Assembly (NCBI GenBank): GCA_009192285.1 | Contig: CM018603.1 | Span: 6,693,613 to 6,757,612, forward strand | DNA length: 64,000 nt | Reading direction: 5' to 3' | Source of the DNA: Morchella semilibera | Lineage: Eukaryota; Ascomycota; Pezizomycetes; Pezizales; Morchellaceae | Shown here: one piece after another, positions 13,801 to 26,054 of the stretch | How the letters are laid out: each line of letters starts with the position of its first letter | How positions within the stretch are numbered: the first letter of the stretch is position 1 | Made by a program: the position numbers and the translations under genes | Notes under the pieces: model-generated | The model's input: only the letters and a program-made list of their open reading frames with translations | What the model was told of the DNA's origin: nothing | Database searches by the model: none

Positions 13801-14697
13801 AACATGCTCTACGTTAACAACTTCCGGTTCGATACCGGTGGTTTGTTGTTTCCGCGAGCAATTAATCAGCTCTTTACTGGTATCTACGTCATGGAGGTCT
13901 GCTTGATTGGTCTTTTCTTCCTGGTCCGGGACGCCCAAGGCGAAGTTGCTTGCTTTCCACAGGCAATAATTATGATCATCGCTCTCGGATTTACTTTGCT
14001 ATTCCAATACACGCTCAACTCGGCCTTTGGACCACTACTAACCTACTTACCAATAACATTGGAGGACGATGCAGTCATTGCAGATGAAAAGTTTGCAAGG
14101 GAGCACGATGAAATGAGGAGGCTGAATCGCATTGTTCCTGAGGAGCAGGACGGTGACGACTTGAATGAGGTCCTTGAGGCTCGTGAGAAAAGGGAAAAAG
14201 CAAGAGATCGCTATGAAGAGGAGATTGAGATGAGGGAGATTGAACAGATGAAGCAAGGGCACAGAAGAGGGAGGAGCACCGCTAAGAAAGCAGCCGCAGC
14301 AGCTGAAAAGGAGGAGGTAGAAAGACATGAAACTCAGAACAAGTACGAGAAAGATGTTGAGGCACAGAAGCGCCATCACACAGCCCAATCTATTCCGCAC
14401 CGCCCGGAGCTTGCTTTGTTTTCCGATATTGCGGACGAGATTGAGGACTTATCGCCCGAGGAAAGAGATGTTTTGGTTGCAAGGGCCTTTCAGCATGAAG
14501 CCCTTAGAGCTAAAAGACCTGTTATTTGGATTCCCAGAGACGATTTGGGCATCAGTGACGACGAGATCAGGAGGACGCAGAAGTTTTCAGGGAATATCTG
14601 GATTAGTAACGAATATACGGGGTTAGATGCGAAAGGAAGGGTTGTTTATAGAAGGCCACCTCCGGATTTTGACCAGATGGATTTGGTCGAACTCTAA
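10833..14697 (+). CDS. CSC1/OSCA/TMEM63-family (DUF221) calcium-permeable membrane channel, 1208 aa
   Basis: Member of the osmosensitive/mechanosensitive cation channel family (fungal CSC1, RSN1, PHM7), expected in the plasma membrane or an internal membrane. Exons are 10833..11104, 11162..11210, 11277..11740, 11800..13262 and 13319..14697, joining to 1209 codons including stop. Order: a short Ser/Thr-rich N-tail; the first TM helix (FLSSLGVAAAVFGAEVILFV); two more helices in exon 3; the cytosolic PHM7-type domain with coiled-coil (KVQERDKLARILEKAETALI) interrupted by a low-complexity insertion of about 180 residues (GIFDGVTSGFDKIRGG, then Ser/Arg-rich); a block of about seven helices from about 13030 to 14080; and a charged Glu/Lys-rich C-terminal tail. 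The insertion in the cytosolic domain is notable. Intron 3 has a weak donor (GTTCCT). Family identity is strong; which paralogue is not decidable. Confidence 0.9.
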
Positions 14698-16800
14698 TAT
14701 CAGGGTGGGAAGCAAACGATAAATGGTTTGAAGAGTACATAACGTGGCGTCTTGATTATTTTTTTCTGGTAGGGGGTTAGGTAGGTTTCCTTCTTACATG
14801 TATACTCTAGGTGTTGAATTGAGCGATGTTTTATGCATTATATTGTACATCATATACCTCATAATGACGGTTATGAACCTCTTTTTTAAAAACATTGATC
14901 CTCCTTGAATGGTCTCATGTGGCATTATACGCGTACGTTATATACTTTTAGTAAAAGTTTCTTAAATTTTTAACTTCTGTTTTTTTTTTTTTTTTCATTT
15001 ACACTACCACACTTAGTAGGAACTTAGATTTGCTCAATATGACACCCATGGCCACCCCCCATCTTTAGTGGTTTCGGTAACTTTGTGTAGAATCCTGATG
15101 GCTAATCTTCCTCATCCCGGGATTTTGGAGGTGAGCTTCGGTCCAATTCCCGTTAACCCGAGGGTCGATCTAGCTAGTAAGTCGAGAACCTACGAAAGAA
15201 AACTTTTTTACGGAACTGCAGAACAAATGACCCGGACCTGTAGCCAAAAATACAAGATAGTAGTAATCCTGCAGTTCAAAGGAATTACAAATTTATAATA
15301 TTGTTAGTACTGATATTTCCGTAGACCACGGGCACGTCTTGTAAATTTGGAGGCTCAAGCGCTTGCTTCGATAAACGATGAGCCTAGCTTTCGCTTCCTC
15401 AAACCCCCGGGTAGAGCGGGAGCGGGATTTCTTATGCTTGAGTGCCCGCCCCCCCCCCCCCCCTCCCCCGGGGGGGTTCCTTGGACAGAGTGATTATTTG
15501 TGATTTTCATTTTACAAGTTTGCCACCTTCTTAGGGCCAGGTTCTCCTGGAGAGAAAAGCAAAGCCTCTAAAGCCAAGTAGCCTCTCTGAAATTTTAGGT
15601 TATCGATAGCTCACCAATTTCCTTGTTGGTTAACACAGGGCGAGTGATGGCACATGATTCTTCGATTCAGGGAGTCGACAATCCCGAAGGTCAGAACCCT
15701 AGGCGAGAAACTACGGCTAGAGTGAAAACCAAAGGATACATAGCAGTAATTTTCATATGTATCACCTAAATAGTAAATTGTACCTTTTTGTTACAGACCT
15801 AGATCAAATCAGTTTGGTCCAGACTGCTGCTCGCCCAACCTGGAACTCTAGAATTCAATATTCCCGCAGATACGTATGGTGCATAGAATCAATCTTATAT
15901 GACGTCGGTATCCGTATTTTATGTAATCTTTTAAGACAAAGCTATAAAGTTCTAGATACGAAAACCAGTTCGGGATGGGCGGTTAGAATTGGCATAGTGG
16001 GGCTGTGCTTAGCACCGAAAGTTTCATACCTGTAAAATCACATGCTGTGACTATGTAGTATCGAGCACACGGTGTTTTGATAAAGACAATGGTAGGCAAT
16101 AAAATATTCATCATCAATCAATCAACAGAGTTATTCCAAATTTAAGACAACTGCCTCACCCTTAGATATGCTCGAATACAAGCAGCCAGGCCAATCAAAA
16201 AGCAACCAACCACCTAGCCAGGAAAACTTTATATCCTTGATTTAAATTTTTCATATGCATGGCTATGAGGTTACATCCCTCATGTCTTATCATTACGCGA
16301 GAGCCTATCCCCAGCACTGATTAGATGTCTCTAAGCATTTTGGCCCCCTGGTACACGCTCCTATTTGTCGAATAGTCTAAGAATCTTCGCATAGCGTTGC
16401 ATATAATTGGTATTGGATAGACCTCTTAGGCGGTTCAAAGGGATTAATGCCCGCGACTGTGCATCTGGGACCCCAGGACTAGGGTGGCGCAGACGGATTT
16501 TGCATACCTGTATAACAGATGGTATTAATGTTCTCAGAAATCTCATGCAAGATTCCTATTGACAACTCATGATTATCGGTGACCTGGTAGGAACATACTT
16601 CCATGCGGGGATTTTGTTTCTTTGGGGAAAAAGCATTAACAATCATGGCTAGAAGAACTATAGATCCATCCAGAACATTGATAAAAATAGCAGATGATAA
16701 CATATTGTATATAGCTAGCCGCGTAGCAAAGAAAAATCGAGTAACAAATAAGCTCTTCCTCATTTCTCATCCCAACAAAAACCCGGTAAAAGAAAGCATA
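14698..16800. other. Intergenic spacer, no supported gene
   Basis: Contains poly-T near 14980, a C-run followed by a G-run near 15450-15475 (likely a difficult-to-sequence spot), and one TACATGTA at 14795. Short ORFs (up to 94 codons) have no recognisable similarity. Confidence 0.55.
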
Positions 16801-17224
16801 TTACTCTTCCTCTTGTCCATCGATACCCTGACACCGGACCTGCAGCACTAAAAAAGAAGAAAGAAAAAAAAACTTTAGGAAAAACAAATAACGAGATATA
16901 TTCACCCTGAGCACCGAAAGCTATCTCCACGGTGATTGGACTTTCAAAACCCGCCGAGTTTTTTGCATTGTTCACAGATGCAGAGCGCGCATGCGGCACA
17001 CCTCCAGACGAAAATGTCGCCAACTTTTTTGCAAACATCGCATCTATTTGCCCCGCCTTGTACCTTGACAAAAGACTCGTGCGCGCAGCCTGACATACTT
17101 GGTTGTAGGTGATAAGACTTTCGATTGTAGGAGTATCGAAGGAAAGGTAGGATTGACGATCTAGAAATCGGATGGCAAATAAAATTTTATGCTTTGAAAT
17201 TGGCCAATTGATGAATTTTGTGAG
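16801..17224 (-). CDS. Candidate 3' exons of an unrecognised spliced gene
   Basis: Two minus-strand blocks join in frame with good splice signals. Exon 16906..17224 (106 codons plus 1 nt, no stop) is preceded by a TAG acceptor and ends in a GTGAAT donor. A 58-nt intron with a long pyrimidine tract and TTTTTAG acceptor follows, then exon 16801..16847 ending ...GIDGQEEE and a TAA. The large exon reads like a natural protein (RFLDRQSYLSF, YNQVCQAARTSLLSRY, YKAGQIDAMFAKKLATF). Upstream exons and the start codon are not resolved; a frame open from about 17303 to 17425 could be the preceding exon, joined across a 78-nt intron. I do not recognise the family. It may be a lineage-specific gene or a decayed one. 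Confidence 0.35.
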
Positions 17225-17427
17225 CTATTCGGTATACCGAAAGGTATATCCAGAAAGCTTTTGGGTAGTAAGGAGGTATTTGGAGGATGCTTTCTCAGTT
17301 ACTTGAGGGATAAGGGGAGTTGAATTCTCTACTCTTATATACTGTATCCTCTGTGCCCTGTTTGATATAACCGCTCTCGAGCCAAGCTGGACTAGTTTGA
17401 ACTTGATAATTGCTATCCTTGGGCCTC

Positions 17428-17766
17428 ATGGGTGAGTAAAACATCCGTCTTAGCAATATAATTACAGAACTTCGACGAGAATCGACTGCATTCAACACGC
17501 CTCCGACAGGGGAGCACTTGGCCATTACTGGTAAGGAGCACACAATCATGGCTAAAGCCAACAGTCTCAAGTTCCTCCGATGTAAACTACCGACTGAGCC
17601 CTCGCAAATTATCCGTAAGTAACTAAGTCGGTCAATTGTGCGTGCTCTACACTTCAATCGATCTATAGATATAGGTGCAGAACCTACATATACCAGCAGC
17701 ATCGTCCGCCGTGTCTATTCACTTGACAATTTTGGGGTTAGTGAATGGACCCTTTCTTTTTCGTGA
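17428..17766 (+). CDS. Candidate small spliced gene, 82 aa, unrecognised
   Basis: Possible exons are 17428..17431, 17468..17614 and 17669..17766, giving 83 codons with stop. The second intron (54 nt, GTAAGT...CTATAG) is convincing and keeps a protein-like frame: KANSLKFLRCKLPTEPSQII joins HIGAEPTYTSSIVRRVYSL. The first intron would be only 36 nt, unusually short, so the start may instead be the ATG at 17548. It lies opposite the possible upstream exons of the minus-strand candidate at 16801-17224, so at most one model is fully right in the overlap. No family recognised. Confidence 0.28.
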
Positions 17767-18582
17767 GCAACAATATTTACCCTGTATGGTAAATTAGTAA
17801 CGAGCCTGATTGAGCGTACTGCAGAATTGAGAACTGCGTGATAAATGGTGAGTCAAATTCGTTACTGTATGCCTACAGACCTATACCAGCCCGATAGGCA
17901 CTACATACATCGCGCAGCATGTCACGAGCGAGGTACATACAGAGACGGAGGCAGTATGTCTAGTACATTTTAAATTCGGTCACCAGGTATTCCACAGCTT
18001 TAAACTCACAGCAGCCTAGATTTTGTGTTGGAATATTTAGGGGCATTATACCTTAGCATTGGGGTGTTAGCATATAATAGCCTTACATGTAATTCACCTA
18101 TGTATATACATACTTATGTAATATATACCTATAACATACGAAGGGCTGAAGAGATGTGTGAGATCTTGTTGATCGGGTGTCCACAGATCCAGATCAAGGT
18201 TGCGGGCCTTAGCAGAGAGCTCGGCTTCATTTATCAGAGCACACCCTACCTAATAGATCCCTTGCGGATAAGAGCCCAAGATACACGTTAAAGGCGTGGG
18301 AAACAGTGCCGCTTTCCCTCCGAAATCTTTGAAATTAATACTAAATATATCGATTTCTATAATAATGGCGTACACTCCTCCTTCTCGACATTTTCTATTT
18401 CATACGGCCCATTAGAATGTCTTCATAATAGAGGCTACTTCCTAGATCAAGGCTATACCTAAACTTGATCAAAAGCCCGAAACAGAAAGAAAGAGAGAAC
18501 CAACTAGTAAGTGGCGGAATTCCCTTAATCATACCACTCTATGCGGGGGATATATATCCACAAAGTTAGAACTAGGAACAAC
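17767..18582. other. Intergenic spacer, nothing recognised
   Basis: AT-rich; one 88-codon ORF at 18025-18291 without distinctive features. Confidence 0.55.
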
Positions 18583-20564
18583 CTAGTGCTTACAGATGTG
18601 TTCCGCTTCGTTCTCAGTACTATCGTCCTCCCCACTTTCCTCCAACTGTTTCTTTCCCCCCTTCTTCAAAGGTTTTGGGGCCATCTTCTTTTGATATGCA
18701 GCTTCAGCTGCCTCCCTCTCCCCCCGCCCTTTTGCAGACATCTCGGCAGCTTTAGCCAAAAAGCCTGGATCATCTCCCGAAGTTCCAACTAGAGATTCCA
18801 GAAGTTTTATTTCCTCTGCCCATGTACTTTCAACCTTCATCGGGGTTTCCAAAACCATAGGTAGTCCTTCTAGTCTCTCATCATTCATTAGAACGCGAAA
18901 GGCCTCTAGTCCTAAAAATCCAACCCCGATATTCTGGTGCAGATCCCGGTTTGAGCCTAGAGGGGCCTTGGAGTCATTGAGATGCAGAGCAACAAGGTAC
19001 TTCTGTCCCACTATTCGGTCGAAATTGGCCATTACAGTGTCGTACGAAGCTTGTGTTCGGATGTCGTGTCCGGCTGCCTATATAACAGATCAGCACCCAA
19101 GCCAGCCGATCTCTAAGATAAGAGCCACAAACAAATAAGTGACATGTATCCAGGCAAACGCCGACTCTATCCTTATCCTTAACATCTGCTATAATGTCTC
19201 GCAAGTCTTCAAACTTTGCACCAATGATATTTCCCTGACCGGCCATATTTTCTAATACTGTTTTCACAAATTGAGTTTCCTTATGTGCCCGATTTAGGTG
19301 AGCAGCGATCCGAGCCAGTGCCTCGGAGCGCGGAAGACCAAGGGTAGATCCAGGGCTATGAGTATGTCAGCACTCGAAGATCACCAGCCCTAAAGACCTC
19401 ATAATGCCACCAGGACCCTTTAAGGCCGCGGAAAATTATACAGACAGCAAGTACTTGGAAACACATTTCTCTAGAGTGGGAAAGGTATCCAGAGTTTATT
19501 AACGCTGGCTCAACTTACTGAAAATTGTACAGCCCGATACCTAGCCTTTCACATCTCTTGAGGTCGTCGATAAAGCAGCCGTATGCTTTCTCTGCTTTCT
19601 CTTGATCGCTCTGAGCAAGGTTTATCAGATATGATCCATGCGGGAGGATGTGTCTGTCTTACAAGTTAGCCATCCTGCGGGATTGTGCCATGCCTCGTGG
19701 CTTTCAGCTGTAAAGCCCTGGTTACTGGAAACCCAGATCTTAGAGCATCATTATAGCGCCGGTCATAAATGCTGCTCTCTATATTTTGTGTCGGTCAAGC
19801 TAGTGCACCAGATAACCCTGGTGCACCAATTCCTTCGGCCCGATAACAAAAACTGCAATTTGTCCGGAGCCCATAGAACTGTTAATAGGCCTAAGACCTG
19901 GGTTCCACAGCAAGGAACATGAAGAAATGGGATGGGGAATTCCACAAACCGTTTTGGATCGAGCCGAGACTCTTTACAGCTTGCTCGGAACGCCACAGCA
20001 TCAGATTCTTTCATGTCGGGGCTCGTCCATTTCCTCTGTGATTTAAGAAACAAGGCGAATGCGTTTCCACCAATGTTGTTGCTGTTTGTGATGGCATTCT
20101 GGACCCCTGTTTTCCAAGTAACAATAAGAAAGGTTAGTAGAGAATCCCGATCTCTCAGGCAAAAGGGGTTCTTCAAGACCTTTTGCCATGCTTACATGAG
20201 CGCCCACAAGCATCTTTATGCCCACAGTTCTGGCCACAGCAGGAATCATTGTTGCTGTACCCTTCTTTGTTGAAACTCGAACTTTCTTCTGGGTGGTTGA
20301 CTTCTGGTCGCTGTTACCGTTGTCATTGTCTCCGCCGAATTTTCGTTTCACACCAGCCGCCCTTTTCTTCGATTTAATAGCTGCTTTGACTGTCTTTTCC
20401 ATTTTCGTCACAGTGACGGAAGCGTTCGACTTCATTGTAGCAGTAGTAGTTTCCCGTACTTGAGCTTTGGCAGCTCCATCACTTGATGGAGCTCCCGAGC
20501 TCTCGGAAAAGTCAATTAGTTTCGATTTCGCTTTTGAAGCGGCAGCGCGTTGAGGCCTAGGCAT
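18583..20564 (-). CDS. APN1: APN1: AP endonuclease, endonuclease IV family, 464 aa
   Basis: Base-excision-repair enzyme that cuts 5' of abasic sites and removes 3' blocks in nucleus and mitochondria. Exons (minus): 20564..20180, 20106..19950, 19653..19519, 19355..19133 and 19077..18583; total 465 codons with stop. The joins restore the family core exactly: [107 protein letters not shown] and VLETP. All expected zinc ligands (His, Glu and Asp in these motifs) are present. A basic N-terminal extension of about 120 residues with [10 protein letters not shown] resembles a bipartite nuclear signal; the C-tail has a second Lys-rich patch. Start: ATG at 20562-20564. Introns 1 and 2 use weak donors (GTCTTG and GTTTGT). 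Intron 2 (296 nt) is long for this window. Confidence 0.93.
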
Positions 20565-22861
20565 CACTACCGTACATAATAATTACTGCTGTTCGTTGTT
20601 GGGTGTGAAATGGGGGTTGAGGGTAAGTTCCGGGATGCTAGATAGGGGACGTGTGAAAAGTCCTGGGGCATTCTGTCAACCACCACCTCCTGACCCATTG
20701 TTTCCCATATCTCTAGCATCACCTCCTAAAGCTCATCTACAACTTAATCAGGAGAGTTTAGTTGTGTAGGCATTTTTTAGAATTCCATAAATAAAATTGA
20801 TAGATCTATTTAACCGACCGTAATTGTGTACAGTACCGGAAATGGGCAGAAATTGACTACCGTATTCCAGTCATTACGCTGGTGATTCCGTATTCTACTT
20901 GCGATGCTGGTTTAAACTGTTGACTGGATACCGTAGCCCCACGGTTACATTTTACCCCCACTTCCGAGACTGTAGTTATTACTCTACAGAGCCGAGGGCC
21001 CCGCAGAGCGGGAATAAAAAAAAAGAACTTTCATGAAGCTCACTGAGCAGATACCATGGCCCAACCCCTACCACCTCGACTACCACTACCGCGTCTCCGA
21101 AATAGGGTTATTGCACGAAGACCTAAGCTGCTCAGATATGGTAGAGTATTACAGCGTGTTGCGACCTTGAGCTATGTTGCGTGAAGAAGGATTAGTCATA
21201 GGTGCTCGTTCAATGAGACCCTGCTTGTCTGGGCGCCACCCTCCTTTTGCTGATGGATAGCCTGGCAAAAGGTACAGGGCGAGATTTCGTATTTTAAAGC
21301 CGAGACGACGTCTTTTGGTCAAAAGACGGGTTGATGCATCTGGGGCTATTTTCTACAGGTAAGCAATCGCTTTGGTCTAAAGTAAAAGTATGCCAAGCAT
21401 ACATGTAGTTAAGATATGACCTTTGTCCCGTATCGTGTATTGATGATTTTTGCTGGTACTATGATTTATCAAACAACAATTGATACTAAAGTACAGCGGC
21501 AGGTAATAAGTGATAGGACACAGTGATGCCCTGTTCTTTTTTTAAAATGCCACCAACATTTGGTGTTTGTACCCTCAGGCGTTCCATCGCTTATTACCTA
21601 GGCTTGTCACTGTACATGTAGTGGGTATAGAGCTAAAAATTCGGCCGAGTGATAGTTTATGAATTTATTAAAATTATTCAATAGGATCTTGTTATCATTA
21701 AGTCTGTGCGTATCTGTGAAAAACAAACGCCCAAACCATTTAATTGAGAGTATAGGCATAGCCTACCCATTTTATTTTTGCGGCCACGAGCTCTTTCCCT
21801 TACAAAGTCTGAGCTATCCAACTCTGACCGTGCTTATCTATGACTTCTAGCGGTTTTTATTTACCGATAAGATTCACAGGCTATCACTCGATTATATGGA
21901 GTTGATTGATTGCATGCAGCCCGTAGGCTATGGCAAACAAAACCTCCCATTTCACCGGAGGCAGGGTAAAATCTTCCTCGTCGACAGGAACAACAAAAAC
22001 AAAAACAAAACAATCAAAAACATAGGAACTTTCATAACTCATAATTCCACGTCGATTTCCCTCCCAGTCTTCCCGTTCTTCCCTTATTGACCATCTATGG
22101 AGTAAAAGCAACTCAGTCTGGGAAAGACTCACAAATCTAGTTCTTACTTCTTCCTTCTCATCGATATTTTTGGTCATTTGTACGTGCGGGACCAGACAAA
22201 TTTGGATTTAGGTTACGCATCACAGCCTCAAAGTCCCAAGACCCGATTAAGCTGAACTCGGGGTAAGTACTTTTTATTAAACACTGGAACAATTGAAGAA
22301 CTTGTATCTAGCATCACTCTTTGAAACTCCCTACTCCGCCCCAGGACAATCTCGTATCCATCATTAAGTACATGTATTTTCATGCATGAGAAATTCCTAT
22401 CTAAATAAACTAATTTCCCAACTTATCCACTGAACTGTATTGCGGCTCAACGCCGGCCCCGACACTGTTATAGCTGTTCACGCAAAAACAAAGGAAAGAA
22501 AAGGTAGAGGGAGAATAAAACACCATCATTTCCCATAGATCCATATTTGCCTTCCCTCCTCAAGGTATTATAGCCTTGCCCGAGTTTGGGGGGGGGGGGG
22601 GCAAGAAGAAATGAATAAAAATGAATGAATGAAGAGAAAAGAGATCTTTCAAAGTCCATCCGCTACATTCTTTAAAGTCCGGGTGATATAAATACGAATA
22701 ATACAACAGGCTAGATCATTGATAAAAAAAACAGCGTAAACTAACCGATATAAACTGATGTCCACAAATTAGACAAATGGTTCCCTTTTTGACATCTTGT
22801 TAGTCAAACTTGTTTGAAAGAGTGGCGAAGGAAAGGGTACACTACCTCTTTGTCGCCATCA
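20565..22861. other. Intergenic spacer between divergently read APN1 upstream side and the PMR1 3' end
   Basis: No strong gene. It holds three TACATGTA palindromes (21400, 21613, 22369), a small Arg-rich ORF (21056-21184), a minus-strand 97-codon ORF at 21884-22177 of unknown meaning, and a G-run near 22590. Confidence 0.55.
21056..21184 (+). CDS. Small Arg/Leu/Pro-rich ORF, 42 aa
   Basis: ATG in a purine-poor but G+4 context (ATACCATGG) opens 42 codons with composition rich in Arg, Leu and Pro (begins MAQPLPPRLPLPRLRNR). No family recognised. It could be chance, or a first exon. Confidence 0.15.
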   Translation: MAQPLPPRLPLPRLRNRVIARRPKLLRYGRVLQRVATLSYVA

Positions 22862-25800
22862 TTATACACTACTACTATAACCATGGCTCACACCAAAATT
22901 TCCACTCATGCCACCTCGCCTCTTCATCCATTTTCTCCCTTCATCTACACAAAGAACAGAACTAGCAATCAGCATGAGGGAAAATATATCCCTTAAGCCT
23001 AACGCCTCAGTCTGGAAGATATTCTGTAACCCGGGCATATAAACCACTGCTGCCTGCCCCATCAAACAGCCTGCCACTGCAAAGTTGAACATTTTGTTTG
23101 AGAAAACGTCGACCTCGCCCCTGAAGATCGACTTTGACTCGGATCTACATGAAAGGGCGAGAATCATGTCGAATAGGACAAAGCTAGTGAAAGTCATTGT
23201 CGTATCACGGCGAGTAACAATACCATCTTTCATTTCCATGGTGTAAACAAACATTGTTCCTATGACTATTGTGAACGCGGAAGTCATGATTCGAACAAGG
23301 ACAGGTTTAGTCAAGATTTGTTCGCTGCGGGAGCGAGGGGGTCGTGTCATGACGGCTGGATCGACAGGTTCGACGCCGAGGGATTGTGCAGGAGGACCGT
23401 CCATCAAGATATCTGTTTTAATGAAGTTCAGTATGAATACGCAGCTATACATGTATGAAGAAAAATGTAACATACTGATCCACAAAATCTGCATCGGATT
23501 TAGAGGGTTGCTCAATCCAAAGAATGTGCATAGCAGTACCAAACTCAATGCCGCAATGCTGGTGCTGAGTTGGAAGGTCAAAAAGTTTTGAATATTATAG
23601 AAAATCCCTTTACCCTCTTCAATTGCAGTGAGAATGGTGGAGAAATCGTCATTACTTAATATCATGTCTGCTGCTTCTTTGGCTACATCCGTTCCCTGCA
23701 GACCCATACTTATACCTATATCTGCCATCTTGAGCGCAGGAGCATCATTAACACCGTCCCCAGTCATTGCTACCACATCGCCTCTAGACTGAAGGGCGCG
23801 GATGATCTTCATCTTATGCTCCGGGGAAGTGCGGGCAAAGATAGAGGTGGTGGCGATTGCTTGAGCTAGCTGCGATTCTGTCATGTTGTCAAGGTCTTCA
23901 CCTTTCAGAACAGGCCTTACAATCCCACCAGGACCATGGTTATCTGGAAGAACATGCATCCCTAATTTTCTTGCGATAGCCACTGCTGTCGTTTCTGAAT
24001 CACCAGTGATCATAATCACTTTGACACCTCCACGCATCAATGACCGAATAGCCTTTTTAACACCCTGTCTAGGAGGGTCGTTCATGCCAACCGTGCCAGC
24101 AAAGGTGAGACCCGTGTAGGCTGAATCGTTGTCGTTTTCTACGCTGGTATGGCTAGCTCCTGAATTCGGTCTAGAAGAGACAGACCCACTCGCAAACCCT
24201 AATACCCGCAAGCCCTCTTTCGCCATCATCTCGGCATTGTCCACAGCAAGTTTCTTTTGCATGTCATCCATAGGCGCCTCTCTACCATCCTTTGTAAGGT
24301 ACGTATTGCACCTTGCAAGGACTTGTTCTAGAGCACCTTTTATATATGCTTTCTGCCCGCCTATATCACCACCACCCACTATAACACCCATCCACTTGTT
24401 TTCTGAGGAAAACGGAGATTCTGATACCCTCTGGCTTCTCTCCCTTACATCCACTTCTTCAAAGGCGTCCATCAAGTCAAGTAAAGCAACATCAGTTGCC
24501 TGTCCAACAAACCTAGAATTAGCACTAATATCGCCTGCCATTCCAATCGAAGTTGTTACAGCTGCGGCACCCAAAGAAGAAAGCCGAGCATTGTTACAAA
24601 GATTGCCAATTCGTATAACAGAGCTCAAGGAGGGGTCGGGCGAATTATCAGATAGTAACGCAGATTTTTCCATAGGTTCGGTGAATGATGGCGTCCAAAT
24701 CTTCGTAACAGTCATATGGTTGGTTGTAAGTGTCCCTGTATTTAATGTTAGACAATCGGAAGATATTGAATTAATATATGTATATATATATATATATATA
24801 TAATTGTATATATGCGTACCAGTTTTGTCACTGCAAACTACAGAGACACATCCCAAAGTCTCTACACTTGGCAGTTTCCTCACAATCCCCCCTTGGCGTA
24901 CCATTCGAAGGACCCCCAACGCAAGTGTAACGGTAACAATAATTGGCAGCCCTTCGGGAATCGCTGCAACTGCAAGAGAAACACCAACCTGAAACATTTC
25001 GATCCAGCTTCTTCCTTGCCATAAACCTATCAGGACAATGATTCCAATAACGGCAAAACTCGCGTAACTCAAATCTTTACCAAGCTTGTCCATAGAATTT
25101 TGCAGTGGGGTTTTCGGTTTGACAATGCTGTTAAGCATCGCGGTAATTGCACCAAATTCAGTTTTAGAACCAGTACCAATCACAAGTCCTTGACCATTTC
25201 CATTACGAACAAGAGTTCCCATAAAAGCGATGCATTTACGGTCGGAGATTGACAAGTCGGAAAGGGTGGGGTTCATAGAGTCCCTTGGTGCTACCGCGCC
25301 AACCTGCTTCTTCACGGGCACATTCTCGCCCGTCAAGTTAGATTCATCGATTTCTAGACCGGCAGCTTGGGTAATCCGTATATCTGCCGGGATTCTGTCC
25401 CCTGTGGAAAATGTAACCAAGTCACCGGGTACCAATTGACCGGCCATGACTATCTGAGAGGCCGGCGACCCGGTTTCCCCATCACCGGGCTTCCCCCGTA
25501 ACAGGTGCGCGTAATGCGGAACGAGCTTATTCAAAGCTTCCAAACTCTTTTCCGAGCGATACTCTTGCACGAAACCAACGGCGACCACGATGAGTACTGC
25601 CAGTGTGATACTGATCGCATCCTCCATATTCCCCATCAAGAACGAGACTGCCGCACTGCCCAATAGTAATAAAATCAGTGGAGATTCCACAAACTGCTTA
25701 AGGAACCGAATATAAATGGAATCCTCATCGGAGCTAGGGAGCTCGTTTGGACCGTGGATGGAGCGGCGGAAAATGGCATCTTGTGCAGATGTGAGCCCAT

Positions 25801-26054
25801 AAATTAATGAGGATTGTAGCTTTGATGCGGTCTCTTCGGGGGTGAGAATTGCGTAGACGGCGGACGGAGGCTATAGCGGGACAGTGAGTATTAAGGAAAG
25901 ACCCCAAGGGGGTGACGAGGCTCTATCTTACCGAGGATGTCGTGCTTGTAGCGCTGTTAATTGAATTAGCACCTGATGTGTTGAGGAATGGAGAAGCGGA
26001 TAGGCTGCGTAGTGGTATGCCTAGCGGGGTATTTGATCTAGAGGGAGGGCCCAT
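22862..26054 (-). CDS. PMR1: PMR1: secretory-pathway Ca2+/Mn2+ P-type ATPase (type IIA), 994 aa
   Basis: Pumps Ca2+ and Mn2+ into the Golgi lumen, feeding glycosylation and ion tolerance. Exons (minus): 26054..25932, 25870..24820, 24735..23476 and 23412..22862; 995 codons with stop. The first exon gives the ATG (26052-26054). Landmarks: actuator-domain TGEN ([15 protein letters not shown]), the M4 ion site PEGLP, phosphorylation motif DKTGT at about residue 388 (split by intron 2 after DKT), hinge [11 protein letters not shown] at about 718, and [15 protein letters not shown] restored across intron 3. The length and absence of a C-terminal calmodulin tail fit SPCA/PMR1 rather than PMC1. Intron 2 (84 nt) contains a (TA)11 run; intron 3 (63 nt) contains a TACATGTA palindrome. 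Reading through intron 2 is possible without a stop, which makes the uninterrupted ORF misleading. Confidence 0.94.
24781..24802. repeat. (TA)11 microsatellite inside PMR1 intron 2
   Basis: Alternating TA over 22 nt within the 84-nt intron 24736-24819, flanked by further TATATG units. Confidence 0.85.

Noticed and set aside
17295-17702. Minus-strand 135-codon ORF
   Set aside because: Its frame does not join to the better-supported exons at 16801-17224 and it has no recognisable motif; kept only as context.
24736-24819. Uninterrupted PMR1 reading frame through this stretch as extra protein sequence
   Set aside because: It would insert Tyr/Ile-rich residues inside the invariant DKTGT motif; GT..AG removal restores the motif.
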